27,216 nucleotides of DNA from Hydnum rufescens UP504 (GCA_014904985.1 MU129193.1:1-27216); one strand, 5' to 3'; positions 10,556-21,046 are shown, counted from the first letter of the stretch. Program-made: numbers and translations. Notes: a model not told the origin generated them from the sequence alone.

Positions 10556-10911
10556 GTTCTCCCATTACCAACAGCCATCTCCACCATAATACGACCTTCG
10601 CCCACTGCTTCTATATAGCGGTGGTCACCTAGCCAGACACAGCGTGGTGGATGGATTTTCCAGTAGGTTGTAAACCAGTCATGGTGTGAAGACATGTGCA
10701 TTGATGCACCGGAATCCATGATCCACCCTTGACGATACCTAGGCTTTACAAGTCAATTAGCAACATGTAGTTTGACATGTTCATCGTCGCTTTCGCTTTC
10801 GTTGTTGTCATCATCCACACTTGCCATAAACAGTGCGATCGGTTTTGAGTTGGTTGTATTTGATTGGTTGGACATCTCGGCTACTTTGGCTTTGTCATCG
10901 CATTTATCATC
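10556..10911 (-). pseudogene. Copia gag C-terminal linker and aspartic protease
   Basis: In the gag frame, after TGA at 10912-10914, comes an acidic linker (ASVDDDNNESESDDEHVKL), a second TGA at 10753-10755, then the retroviral-type protease: WIMDSGASMHMSS carries the catalytic DSGA motif and is followed by CVWLGDHRYIEAVGEG. Protease matures the polyprotein. The sequence is cut at VGNGRTIP by the TIR element. Joining across one GGAATG leaves a one-base frame difference from integrase, so an indel must have occurred in this short interval. Confidence 0.88.
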
Positions 10912-11763
10912 TCATTTCGGAGGACCCTGTCCCTCCATTCCACCACCTTTTGAGTAACATCTCTCAACAGTATGTCCAAGCCATTTGCAGTTTGTGCACT
11001 TCTTGTACTTTTTACTGTCCTTCGCATCCTTTCCACTGTTAGATTTCATGGCACATGCCCAAAAAGCCACCTCGTCAGTTTTGCGCCTATGTTGTTGTTC
11101 AGCAAGAATTAAGGTTGTAACCTTATGCGAGCTGAGCTTGTCATCACCAGCTACTCCAATTGATGTTTGGAGGTTGGCATATGAGGGTGGTAGTGAAAGG
11201 AGAATAGCAATGGCAAGAATGTTGTCAGGGAGGTCAAATCCAAGGTTTTTGAGCTTAAGGGCACTTGCACGCAGTTCATTTATCTGCGTTTGCAAGTCCA
11301 AGGTATCATTAAATTGCTCGTGCCAAATTTTACTCATTAGATATGAGATGGCTTGTACTCCGGTCCCTTCATAGTGCATACAGAGGGCATCCCAGATAGC
11401 CGCAGCATTGTCTAGGTGCATGACACCAAGAAGTGGGTCATCCTCCAGTGTAAGCGTAATCTGCTGTTGCGCTTCACGGTTCCTGGTAATCCAGTCACCA
11501 CGGTTCACATCGCCAGTGCTGGGTTCAGTTTGTATACTGTCACCAGTGACATAATCAAGTAGGTGACGCGCTTCAAGAATCTCTCTTACACGATACTTCC
11601 ACAGCATAAAATTTCCACCATCATTAGCAAGCTTCAGGATTGATGCAAATAAGCATCCAGTTGGATCCACAGAAGTTGCCATAGTAGTAGATGGAGTAGG
11701 AAGGGCAGATGAGGGAACAGTAGCAGGCATGGCAGTACTAGAAGATGGGGTCAATGGGCCCAT
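10912..11763 (-). pseudogene. Copia Gag
   Basis: The 283-residue open part is the nucleocapsid precursor of the element. After a Ser/Thr/Pro-rich N-terminus comes the conserved copia Gag region (NFMLWKYRVREILEARHLLDY, DNAAAIWDALCMHYEG, IWHEQFND, LLSLPPSY). Near the end is one zinc knuckle, CTNCKWLGHTVERC, with CX2CX4HX4C spacing for RNA binding. The ATG at 11763-11761 is the only sensible start and lies inside the primer-binding site, four bases after the LTR. The closing TGA is in the same frame as protease, so gag and pol were probably one ORF. Confidence 0.93.
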
Positions 11764-11767
11764 AACC
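11756..11767 (-). promoter_or_regulatory. Primer-binding site matching initiator tRNA-Met anticodon arm
   Basis: On the minus strand GGTTATGGGCCC follows the 5' LTR directly. It is complementary to the conserved anticodon stem-loop of initiator tRNA-Met (GGGCCCATAACC), the priming mode known for Drosophila copia, where a 5' half-tRNA is used. The gag ATG is inside it. Confidence 0.85.
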
Positions 11768-12036
11768 TGTCGCGAGACTAGGTATATGACTCAGTCTCAT
11801 TATGGAGAACTAATATTCTATTAAGGAAGGTTTACCTAGGTATATGACTAGGGAAAGTGGAGTGAGAATATGTAAAGGAATGTATGGAGAAGCACGGCTC
11901 ACCTCAGTCTCGTTATGGAGAACTGAGGAGAGTCGGATGTTACCGAGAAACTATACTATAGTCGCAGTGAGGACAGGAAAGGAAATAGGGGTAATTACTA
12001 TATATGGAAGATGTCCGCGGGTCTTGATTACCGACA
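11768..12036 (-). repeat. Right LTR of the complete copia (its 5' LTR)
   Basis: The LTR runs from TGTCGCGAGAC to TTACCGACA with TGTCG/CGACA inverted ends, 269 bp. It keeps all ten CpG sites inferred for the ancestral LTR; the left copy keeps four. On the minus strand it would hold the promoter. Confidence 0.95.
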
Positions 12037-12041
12037 ATTGG
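12037..12041. repeat. Target-site duplication ATTGG (right)
   Basis: Identical to 5142-5146. Confidence 0.9.
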
Positions 12042-12289
12042 TGCTTGTCGCCGCTACCGATTAGTAAAGTGGCCTTTTGCTGCTCTTGACAACTCATGTG
12101 CCTTTGCCACTGGTAAATTCCCCGTGGTTTGAAAGCAAGTCAAGTGTAAGCCACGCCGAGTTCCAAATCCAGATATTACGGTGTTAAAGTTTGCATTAAC
12201 TTGTATTGAATCTTAATTTCAAATCCAGATTCCCGTTTCTCGGTTGACCTTTGGGGGCTGGAAGTATGACATGATCTGTCAAAAATTAT
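12042..12289. other. No recognisable gene
   Basis: This unique-looking sequence continues from 5141 in the original locus before the copia insertion. I see no ORF or repeat. Confidence 0.3.
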
Positions 12290-12565
12290 TAAACTCTGAT
12301 TTTCCCGACTTTGAATTTGGATTTTGGATCCGACACTCCACTTTCTCTGACTTTGATTTTGATTTTCCCGACTTTGAATTTCAACTTTGGATCTGACTCT
12401 CCGACTTCTCTGACTTTGACTTTGAGTTTTGGATCTGACTCTCCAACTTCTCCAACTTTGACTTTGGGATTTTGATCCAATACTTGGACTTTGAATTTTG
12501 GATTTGACTCGACTTTGGATTTTGGATCTGACCTTCCAACATTGCTAACTTTGGCTTTGGATGTT
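12290..12565. repeat. Degenerate ~42-bp minisatellite
   Basis: Units built from GACTTTGAATTTTGGATCTG and CTCTCCGACTTCTCT-type segments repeat with variation. On the minus strand the array is open and reads as a Lys/Val repeat (GEVGESDPKLKVKV, REVGESDPKLKFKV: 14 residues each), the only reason for the 114-codon ORF there. I do not call it a gene. Confidence 0.65.
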
Positions 12566-13042
12566 GGATGTTGAGTTTTACAAGGTTCTGTGGATGTATG
12601 TCTTGAATATTTCATGTACTTCCAAGGAGACAAACAGGCCCATTGGAATTTCGGGATGTTGTTGCTGACTAAGCACAGCTGTTCTCGGGATGTACCGAAT
12701 GCCCCCCCAGTTCAATCTGACCAAATGCTCTCCTTTTGCTTGGTTGTGTGAATCTAGGAGGCACAGGGCAGGGCAGATTCTTCAACAATTTGTATGTCAA
12801 AATAGAATGACTGTAAATTTCAGCATGAGCCTATTCTGGCAGGCAACCCTTGGGGTTGAATTGGCCTAATTTAGTAACCCCAACGCACGGCTAACCCAAC
12901 AAATTGGATGATATTAAGGGGGAAGTTCCGGTTTTGACTTCTCCTCTTTTTCCAGCACTTGCCACATTCCTCCATCTCTTCTCAAGCCCTCCTCTCCTTT
13001 TTTCATCTCCCACTCTTTCACATTTCTTTCCATTTCTATCAT
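12566..13042 (+). other. Upstream region of the HECT-like pseudogene
   Basis: No gene is seen. From about 12935 the sequence is strongly pyrimidine-rich (CTTCTCCTCTTTTTCC, CTCCTCTCCTTTTTTC), as is common upstream of fungal start codons. No TATA box is obvious. Confidence 0.35.
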
Positions 13043-16000
13043 ATGTCCAACCCAAACATTTCTCCCAACACAAGACAGAGGATTCATGATGCACTTGATT
13101 ATCTGGCCCAAGTGGGGGCCCTACCAGACTCTCCCGCTTTGTTCTCTGCTTCTGCTGCAAGCCCAACTTCTTCTGAACTGCCAAATGCCCATCGAATGCA
13201 GGTTTCAGCAAACCAGCCCATCTCTGGTAATTTTGGTTCGATAGCCACTGGCAGTGGAATACCACCCTGGCCGCCAGAAACTTCGAATGTCAATGATGGT
13301 CGATTCATTGAGCCACAGCCATCTTCATTATCTTCTCACACTCATTACCATGGGGCTGGCCAAGCCCTTCCCCCAATTGTTCGTCCACCTCTCCTGCCAT
13401 TCTCGACACAATCCCAACAATCAACTGTCTCCACTCATTCTCCCACTTCGAGTTCTATCCAACATGCACAGAGAAGTGATTTTCCAGCTGTAGCCCCCAG
13501 AATCTCTCCATATTCAACTAGGCATTCTCGTGATGAAACCCAGACATCCGGTGCAATTGGAGCTACTGGGCAACCCAGTGTGGGCCTCAGAGGCATCCCC
13601 TCATCTGGTTTTCCAACAACTCATGTCAACCAGGATCGAATGGCATCATCTCAAAGGGCCCGAGCCTCATCCAGTGGCAGTGCCCGTCGTCGTCGTCGAC
13701 ACTCTCCTGGTCCTAGAGGTGCCACTCACAGCACCCTCTCTCTTGGTCATTCGACCCAAGTTCATATGGCCAACCACACAGCTCGATACTCCATAGCCTT
13801 TGAGCTGTGGTCTTCCAGGGTTAGTATTTCCCATATTGTGCCCTCTCTTAGATTTGCTCATGATATGAAATATAGGTGGATGTGAGAAGAGCAATGCAGA
13901 TACTCTCTGACACCCCACCAACTGGTCTTAGGTGAGCTGCAATCAACATCCGGGTGCTCCTGGAAACATTTGCAGAGAAACACCTTGATCGTTTACGGAA
14001 TCTTCACCGGATCTCTCAATTTGACCGGCAGCCTGGTTCCACCCGACTGAGGGATCTTCTTGAACAAGTTAGGGAGGAATTTGAGACTGGGCCTCTTCAA
14101 GCCAATTTCCGACAGCCCCCAGCAGCTGATGGCTATGAACCCACTTTTCAATGCCTTGTTCCAGCAAACAGGGGGTGTCGATACAGCACTCTGGGTCTCC
14201 CTTCCCGACTCCGGCTCCTGGCCATCGATCCTCCTGATGTTACCTTGGATGAAATGTTTCTTGCTGGCCAAAGGTCAGATTTCAATAGGCCAGCCTCAAA
14301 TTTTCAACGGGATCAGTTTTTTGTGATCAGAATTGGCAAGTCTATTTTGATTCCCTACAGTTCATCCATCTTATATTCCTTGTTATTTGAAGCCATTGCT
14401 GACAACAGTTTCACATCAATGGTGCCACTTGCACCTGAGCCCACAAACCCTAATCATCGATGTGGAGGTCTTCGGTTAATATCTGCCATAGCTGCAGATG
14501 ATCGACAGCTCTATAATGACATAGGGTGTGACCAAGACAGCATGTGCCCTGATCTTTGTGAAGAGGCTGGATGTATCTTGGGCTCTGTTGGCCTGTCTGA
14601 TGACAACTGCTCAGAAGATGGTCGAACAGTTGTTGTTGTGGATGGAGATTCTGATTCAGACATTCCAGGTCCAGATGAGGTATTTTTTTTCCAGGTTCCC
14701 AAGTATGCAGGAATGCCTAACGACAATTTGTGGGATGAGCAGGTGCTTTCATCACACCGACTCCTCACATCCAATGTTGAAATCTATGGCCTGTGGTACC
14801 TTCCATATGCAGGCCCCCTCATCCCTTCATCTCTACATTTTCCACCATCAGCCACTATTGAAGAGCTATTCTCAAATTGTCGCTTGGTCGCTGCCAGAGA
14901 ATCATTGGGAACTGCCCAGATGAACCAAAGCCTCACAAGGCCTTTGTTTACCCTGATGGGAGAAACCCTTGTTGATCTTGTTGATCGATTGGAAGATTCA
15001 ATTAGGGGCTGCTTTCCTGAAGCAGGTGGTCCAGCTTTTGACAATATACTCACGAGGGTATGGGAATTTTATATGTGAGTAGTGAAAATAATTTAATACA
15101 TTTGTCATCCACTCACCTGTGGGTATCCAGCTCCAATCGGTCGAATACACATGGAGATGGTGTAATCCGAGAAACAGTTATGGCCCTTGCTTCCCGACGA
15201 TTCTCTCTTCAATCACGTCAGAACTGCATGGAAACAATAGGTGGCCAGACAATGTTTATTCCCTCAATCCCAATTCCAGGCATGGAGCCCACAAGAGTTC
15301 AGCTTCAAGAAGCTTTCATTCAAGGGGCTAGCCTCTCCTTGTCTATTCTAGTCTGTGGTCGGCTGCCCCCCAGCTACTCAGAGCTGTCTTTTCTTTATCA
15401 TTTTTCTGGTCTCAACCTCAAGTCATTGACAAGGGAGATCGTCTCTTCATATGCTCCAGAGCTGTATGAGGCATTAGTTGACTACCAATCTGGTGGCAAT
15501 GACAAAATTGCCTTCATTGTTGAAAGCTATCTTGACACCCCGGTAAGGCCTTAATTATATCTATTTTATTTGCACATAATTTACCTGAAAATCCATCAAA
15601 GATGACCCTGGTCTCTCGGTTAGACCCAGCTCAAAGGAAACTTTTTGAGTCTGAAATCTTGTTGGCATGTGTAAGGGGTCGAGTGCCATCTCCTCTAGAA
15701 TTCAAATCGTTCAAAGATGGACTTGACCTAGTTTGCCAAAATGGCTTTCGATTATCAGAGGCAAGCTATTAATCACCCCAAGATCCTGCTGATGCTTACA
15801 TGTTGCATCTGCCTTTTCAGCTGGCCAAACTGTATGAAGGGGGATTCCATGGTCTCTTGAGGGCCATAAGAGGGGCTCAAATTCAGTCCTTCAATGACCT
15901 TCAGCCCCACCTTCATTTCGAATCATCCCCTAGGAGGGCAATTGTCAAACTGGCAGCTCTGACAGGCAATCCTTATGCTACTTTCAACGAGATTTTGATC

Positions 16001-16496
16001 AAGTTCCTTGGAGGTTCTGGTTTGCCACCCCAGGGGCCAGAGGACTCTTATGGTCTTCAAGCCATGGCATCTTTGGCAGGGGAAGACTTGGATCAAGGAT
16101 CCAGAGACCCTGGCTTCAGATCTCGACTTTTCCATCGAGCTGCTACTGGCTCTGATGCTCTGCTTACTTGGTGTCATGTCAATGTAATGTCCCTTGTGTC
16201 TTTCTTCAGCCAGTTGTGCTGATTTACTTTTTGAGCAGGTCACCTTTATTGACATTCCTGAATCTTGGGCCCTAGATCAGAATGATTCACCTCTCATTGA
16301 TGAGGCCATAAAATGGTCCACTTGCTTTGGCAGCGTCTGCATCAGCACTTCCACCATACTCCAACTCGTAGCTTCAAGAGGATCATTAGCCTCGACTAGT
16401 GAAATGTCAGCAAGAGAGCTCCCAGAGGCCCTTGAGAATTGGTTTTGGACATCTGTGCTGATTGCAGTCTCAACAAATATGGGGGGCCTAGCTTGA
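13043..16496 (+). pseudogene. HECT-like Agaricomycete family gene, five exons, two stops
   Basis: Five exons join in frame: 13043-13819, 13876-15074, 15131-15542, 15602-16183 and 16239-16496 (3228 nt, 1076 codons). Introns of 55-59 nt have GTTAGT, GTGAGT, GTAAGG and GTAATG donors and AG acceptors. Residues ~1-260 are Ser/Pro-rich with an RRRRR patch. The body has FFVIRIGKSILIPY, CGGLRLISAIAADD, FFFQVPKYAGMP and YGLWYLPYAGPLIP, which I recognise from an expanded Agaricomycete family often annotated as HECT domain-containing; the last exon is the proposed HECT-like tail. A ubiquitin-ligase role is inferred only from that name, and I see no certain catalytic Cys. In-frame stops are TGA 13933-13935 (CGA expected) and TAA 15770-15772. 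No frameshift is seen, so inactivation looks recent. Confidence 0.65.
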
Positions 16497-16519
16497 TTCA
16501 ATATCCATATTGATGACTT

Positions 16520-16920
16520 ACCTGTGAAGTTTCCCCCTGCCCCAAAATCGTTCTTTCCATTATCTAACATTGAATCCAGCCTTATCTCAACAATGGACCA
16601 ACCTAAATCCTTTTTAAAACATTTCTTCACATCAGCAACTCCTTTCCCTAATTCTCTGATTTTAACTCTAATGTTGAATCCAGCCTTACTTTATCCTAAC
16701 CAAGGGCTGATACGGACCCCAGTTTTTTTTAAACTTTTTTTTACATCAGCAGCTCTGTTCCCTAATTCTTTGATTTTAACTTGCCATCTTTGAAACTCAA
16801 AGGACCTCCCTTTCCTATTTTTCCATCTCTTCTGCCGAACTATTTCTTCAATTTTAACTTGCCATCTTCGAACATCAAAGGACCTCCCTTTCCTGTTTTT
16901 CCATCTCTTCTACCTCCCTA
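16520..16920. repeat. Degenerate direct repeats
   Basis: Two copies of TTTTAACTTGCCATCTT followed by AAAGGACCTCCCTTTCCT start near 16773 and 16855 (period ~82 bp). Two looser copies of a CATCAGCA(A/G)CTC...CCCTAATTCT...GATTTTAACT segment lie at about 16610-16690 and 16745-16785. No gene is seen. Confidence 0.6.
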
Positions 16921-17175
16921 TTGATAAAGAGATTCTCCCACCTTCCCACCTTCCAGCTTTCCCACTTTTTGGACTTCCAAAATTCACAATCAATCCAATA
17001 TTGATGGTTTTTCTAGCTAAATTTCTGATGAGAAAATCGGCTCCAATCTTCATCCACCCATCCCAACTGAAGCCTCTGGACTCATCCCCTGAGCCTCCAA
17101 TCCAAACTGCCCCCCAGACCCCAGCTATACCCCAACTTTTCAGGTCAAGCCCAAAAAGCAGAGCCCATTGAGCCC

Positions 17176-17485
17176 ACCCCCCGATACCCAAAGAGCCAAA
17201 AGGGCCAGGGAGCCCCAAATAACCTGCCCCCTGAAGGTCTATTCCCAGAAGGTTGACCCCCAGAAGAGCCCCAGGTCACCAGATGTTGGAAGAAGGTCCT
17301 ACTAGGGCCTTCCCCGATGAAAAGAAGCCCGACCCCCAATGTCCAAAGAGCCAAAAGGGCCAAGGAGACCCAAATAACCTGCCCCCTGAAGGTCTATTCC
17401 CAGAAGGTTGACCCCCAGAAGAGCCCCAGCTGGCCAGATGTCGGAAGAAGGTCCAACTGGGGCCTTCCCCAACGAAAAGAAACCC
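17176..17485. repeat. Two-copy 155-bp tandem repeat
   Basis: CCAAAGAGCCAAAAGGGCCA occurs at 17188 and 17343, with the following ACCTGCCCCCTGAAGGTC and CCCAGAAGGTTGACCCCC segments conserved. The spacing is 155 bp and the copies are over 85% alike by eye. Minus-strand ORFs here (Gly/Leu/Trp-rich) are by-products of the repeat. Confidence 0.8.
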
Positions 17486-17825
17486 AACCCCCAACCCTGG
17501 GAGACCACCCCGGCGGTCGAATCGTCCGCACTAATGGGGCTGCACTGCCTAAGAGGCACTGAAGGGCGGTTGAAGCAGCCGCAAGCCAACAGAGGTGCAG
17601 GTCTAAGGGGGGGATGGAGAAATCCCTCGAATCTAACCTTCCAACCTTCGGAAGTTCCCAGTCGGAGTTCAAAATAGAATAAACATCACATGATCAACAA
17701 TTGGGGGTTGGAGATCTAACTTCTGGCTGCATGCTACAGGGTTCATAGCTATCTCAACTAAAAGAGCATTTCAATGATTGCTGAAACTTCATCCAAGTCA
17801 CATGACTGGTGGAATCAAATCAAAA
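17486..17825. other. No recognisable gene
   Basis: 17486-17670 is CpG-rich (for example GGCGGTCGAATCGTCCG) in contrast to the CpG-poor sequence that follows. No gene is seen. Confidence 0.35.
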
Positions 17826-19232
17826 TGGTATAAGTGGGAATCTCCAATGAAATTCCCCCACAGTCCCTAGCATGGAATTGTGACCAAAAAGAGAGCATCA
17901 CAGGGTCAATCTGATTGTTGAGGTCCAAGAAAAGGGAGGGTCTTCAGATGGGGAAATTGTAATGTCAAGACAACTTTTCCTAACAGCAAATGATCAAATT
18001 GTTTGCCACAGAATTTGCATGGATGATTCTCTTCTTGAGAGCCTATCCAAAGCATGGTCAAGTAGGGCTGTGAGTTAGAGATCACCCTGACACTAGCAAC
18101 AGTCCTTTGAGACTTCAAAACTGAGGGGGAGGGGGAAAACAATCAAATTTTGGACTTTCTGCACTTAATATATGCTTGGACAGAACCAAAAATAGCTGTA
18201 ATAATGGTGGAGATAAGGAAAATGTGATGAAAAAAGTATCAAGTTGATATCTTCAAAACTGAGGAAGATATTCAATAATCAAGTGAGAGCAAAGGAATGT
18301 GGCTTATCAGCCCTATTTCTCCTCAAAAACTGCATGGATTCCCTTGAGAGGTTGTGGAACTGGTCATCCTTGGTGTACCCTTTACTGGATACAGGGTTCC
18401 AGGTGCATAATCACCTTCAGTAATTAGAAAACCAGAGGTAATGATGAGTTGAGATGTGGGGAGACTAAATTGTAGAAAATGGAGTTCTTGTTAGATCACT
18501 CTGCCCCTGGTAGAATTGGATATAAATTATCAAGAGCCTTCTGGGAATTCTTGTCATGAATGAATTGGGTGAAAAATGAATGAGAAATTTGAAAAATACT
18601 GATTGATAGCATAAGATATACAGTAAAAATGATCTGGAGAGTACAGTTTTAATCTGTTCATTTTATAATTGGTATCATTCAATAGGTATAAATCATAGGT
18701 TTCTGTGAAGTATTTTTTTGAGAGGATCTGATCAAAACTGAGAGAGGAAGTCTGCATTTCCTCCTTTACAGTAGCAAATATCCCCTCTTTATCACATGAC
18801 TAACCCACAGGTTGGAACCAAGGTCTATTGCAGATTTTGTTAGATAATCTGAAGTTGAGTGTTTCCCTCAAGACCATTGGTGTTCATAGAGTTGATTGAA
18901 GAATAAAGGAAGGCCACAAGTTGAATTGCTATACCCCAGTTTAGGGGAGCGCAAAGAGGGGGAACTTAAATCCAATTCATCTGTTTGGGTAGCCAGAAAT
19001 AGGAGTTTCTAAATGTAGGTTATGTTGCTGTCAGCAGCAGTTGCCCTAGCTCTAAAACCATAATATAAAATCTGGTCTTGGACCACACCCTAAGGCTATA
19101 GTCTTGAAGCCCTATTTTTCAGGAATGGAGTGGGAATTGGGGTGTAGATTGGCATAGAATTTGATTCATTTATTCAGGGAACTGTTTTTCATGTGGCTTG
19201 GCTTGTATGTGGATTTATCCCTCTGACAAGGC
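17826..19232 (-). mobile_element. Old full-length copy of the TIR element, minus orientation
   Basis: Read on the + strand this follows the reverse complement of 9165-10549 throughout. The left end TGGTATAAGTGGGAA matches CGGTGTAAGCGGGAA. TCAATCTGATTGTTGAGG (~17910) matches the segment at 10450-10475. AAAACTGAGG with CTGCACTTAATATATG (18117-18175) and GATTCCCTTGAGAG...GTGGAACTGGTC (18338-18365) match 10235 and 10020. The right end GGATTTATCCCTCTGACA matches GGATTTGTCCCTCCAACA. CpG sites of the young copy are nearly all TpG or CpA here. No target duplication is evident. Confidence 0.78.
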
Positions 19233-19632
19233 ATTAGGCAAATATATAGCCATATTTTGAAATTTGGGCAGGGGGATGGGTATTTGGCTAAGACATGGAA
19301 GCAATTCATCCAGAAAAATAGGGACTCTTATATGATTGGTTGCCTTTGGCATTGTTGGATAGATTTTTTTTCAGCCTTCTGGGAGTCATTTTTTCATGGT
19401 AAATAGATAAAAATTCATAGAGAAATTCATAACAGCAAGAGACATAGACTGAAATTATCCTAGCAGTCAGAGTTTTTGTTCATGGGACTGTTTGATAGGT
19501 GTAAATTGTAGCAAAATTCTGTGGCTGGAAATAATTAGTCCCTTCATGCTGGAATGAAATTTGAACAAGTGGGTTTTGGGAGGTTTTCTCAGAGCCTCTA
19601 TGCCTTAAAAACCAACCAAAACCAACCAAACC
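19233..19632. other. Spacer between two TIR element copies
   Basis: AT-rich and CpG-poor sequence without an ORF worth reporting. It may be older repeat sequence; I recognise nothing. Confidence 0.3.
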
Positions 19633-20995
19633 CCTGTCACAGGGGTAAATATATATGCATAGAATTCCCCCTATACAGTCCATTCTATCAGTAAACAAAA
19701 CAAATTAAGTCACAATGATACAACAAATGCCAACTCATTTGGTTTATTCCTGAAAAACCTGAAATTCACAAGTGCAAAATGCATGAATTCACCATTTCTA
19801 CACTCTAGACATGAATTGAATCATAATTATAAGATGGCACTTCAACAGGCCACAAGGAGTTTATTTATGCTACCTCAAGTCCTCATCTTAACCCCAGCAA
19901 TTCAACTTTCCACCCTCAATGGACCTCAAGGCATCATTCAATCCTTGTCTCATATTTATTTTTGCTTCATGGGTGGCCTATGAGTTCACATTCTTTTTCT
20001 ATACTATGTAATCCATCAGAGCTTTCAATTCCAAATCACAGATTACTCATGGGTTCAAATAGGGTTCAAATTTGGCACTCTTAAGGAGTAATCATCAAAT
20101 TTCTCCCTCAGTTGTTATTAAATCAACTCAAAAAATAGGGAATAGCTGTCAGAAAGCTACACATTATATCTATGGAATAGCACCAGGTGCCAATTGAATG
20201 GATGAAAACTGCAGCCTCTGGAGCAATTCATTACACATCTCATACTCTTAAGAAGCAGTGGTCTACTTTCTCAACCAATTTTTATTTATTTCACTTGAAA
20301 GAGCCACACCCAGGGAGCTGTAAAGGAGTTCCTATCTGGTAATGTCAGGGGGGGAATATTGGACAAGAACTCCATTTTCTACACCTGAGCCTCCCCCTTC
20401 CCAAATGGCAAACACTGCCTATAATCTAGCTGCCCTTGATCCCACAGAGAGTATATGTAGTGAAACTAGTTCCATTATTTTTAAGGGGATCTGTCCAGAG
20501 AAGGAAGGACCTCTGAGTGCTATGGTTCCTTATTTTCACTTAAACTTTGAATATCTTCAGTGTTCAAATTTTTCACTTTATTCATTTTTTGTTCCACTTC
20601 CCCCAACCCCCCTTGGCCCCTTTCCTCAGGCTGTTTTATTCATTAATTATCCTAAATGTATATCAATTCCAGGGAGCATGAATATCAATTGTCTTCCCCC
20701 TCCCTCCAGTTTGAAGTGCTGAAGTATTGCTGCTGGTTCTAGGGTGATTTTCAGTGGTTCTTACTATTTGTTTGTCCAAGGCCTCAAGAAGAGAGCCATG
20801 GGCTGTGTTATTGGGTTGGGAATATACTCCTTTATTCCATTGCTTGGGCAATTACAGAAGATTATTTTCTCCCTGAAACACTGGTATCCACATGACTCTC
20901 CACATGCAAATTGATTTTTGGCACCTTCTCTTTGTCCTGGATTACACATTGTGGCATGTAACAGGTCTTTCCCAACAAATTCCTGCTCACAACAT
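19633..20995 (+). mobile_element. Old copy of the TIR element, plus orientation
   Basis: Collinear with 9165-10549 at a nearly constant offset of ~10465. GCACTTCAACAGGCCAC is at 19837 and 9373. GGAGTAATCATCAAATTTCTC at 20085 matches GGAGTAAACACGAAATATCTC. TATTGCTGCTGGTTC (20726) and GGCCTCAAGAAGAGAGCC (20780) match 10274 and 10328. The left end is inferred near 19633 (TGTCACAGGGG) and the right end near 20995; both are uncertain. The ORF at 20342-20722 inside it has no recognisable domain. Confidence 0.62.
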
Positions 20996-21046
20996 TTGTT
21001 ATAATAGAGCTGCATGCTGAATGTGACTACCTAAGGTGACACAATG

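Larger units (their letters stand above)
5147..12036 (-). mobile_element. Complete Ty1/copia retrotransposon, inactivated and nested
   Basis: The element has two 269-bp LTRs, 5-bp duplications, a primer-binding site beside the right (5') LTR and a purine-rich tract beside the left (3') LTR, so it is transcribed on the minus strand. Gag and pol read as one polyprotein: gag with zinc knuckle, aspartic protease, integrase, RT, RNase H, the copia order. It is 6890 bp now; without the nested solo LTR and TIR element it would be about 4.8 kb, a normal copia size. Six in-frame TGA codons and one frameshift inactivate it. Its structure is far better preserved than that of its neighbours, and the LTRs are 97.8% identical (263/269), so it is relatively young. 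Confidence 0.95.

Noticed and set aside
5147..12036. Classical RIP (CpA-biased) as cause of the copia mutations.
   Set aside because: The LTR changes are all at CpG; other CpA sites are unchanged. A CpG-directed process fits better.
12289..12633. Lys/Val repeat protein on the minus strand.
   Set aside because: Explained by the minisatellite; no supporting promoter or splice context.
17145..17589. Overlapping minus-strand Gly/Trp-rich ORFs.
   Set aside because: Created by the two-copy 155-bp repeat in GC-rich DNA; no domain.
20342..20722. 126-codon ORF as a gene.
   Set aside because: Lies within an old TIR element copy, and the young copy has no matching ORF.
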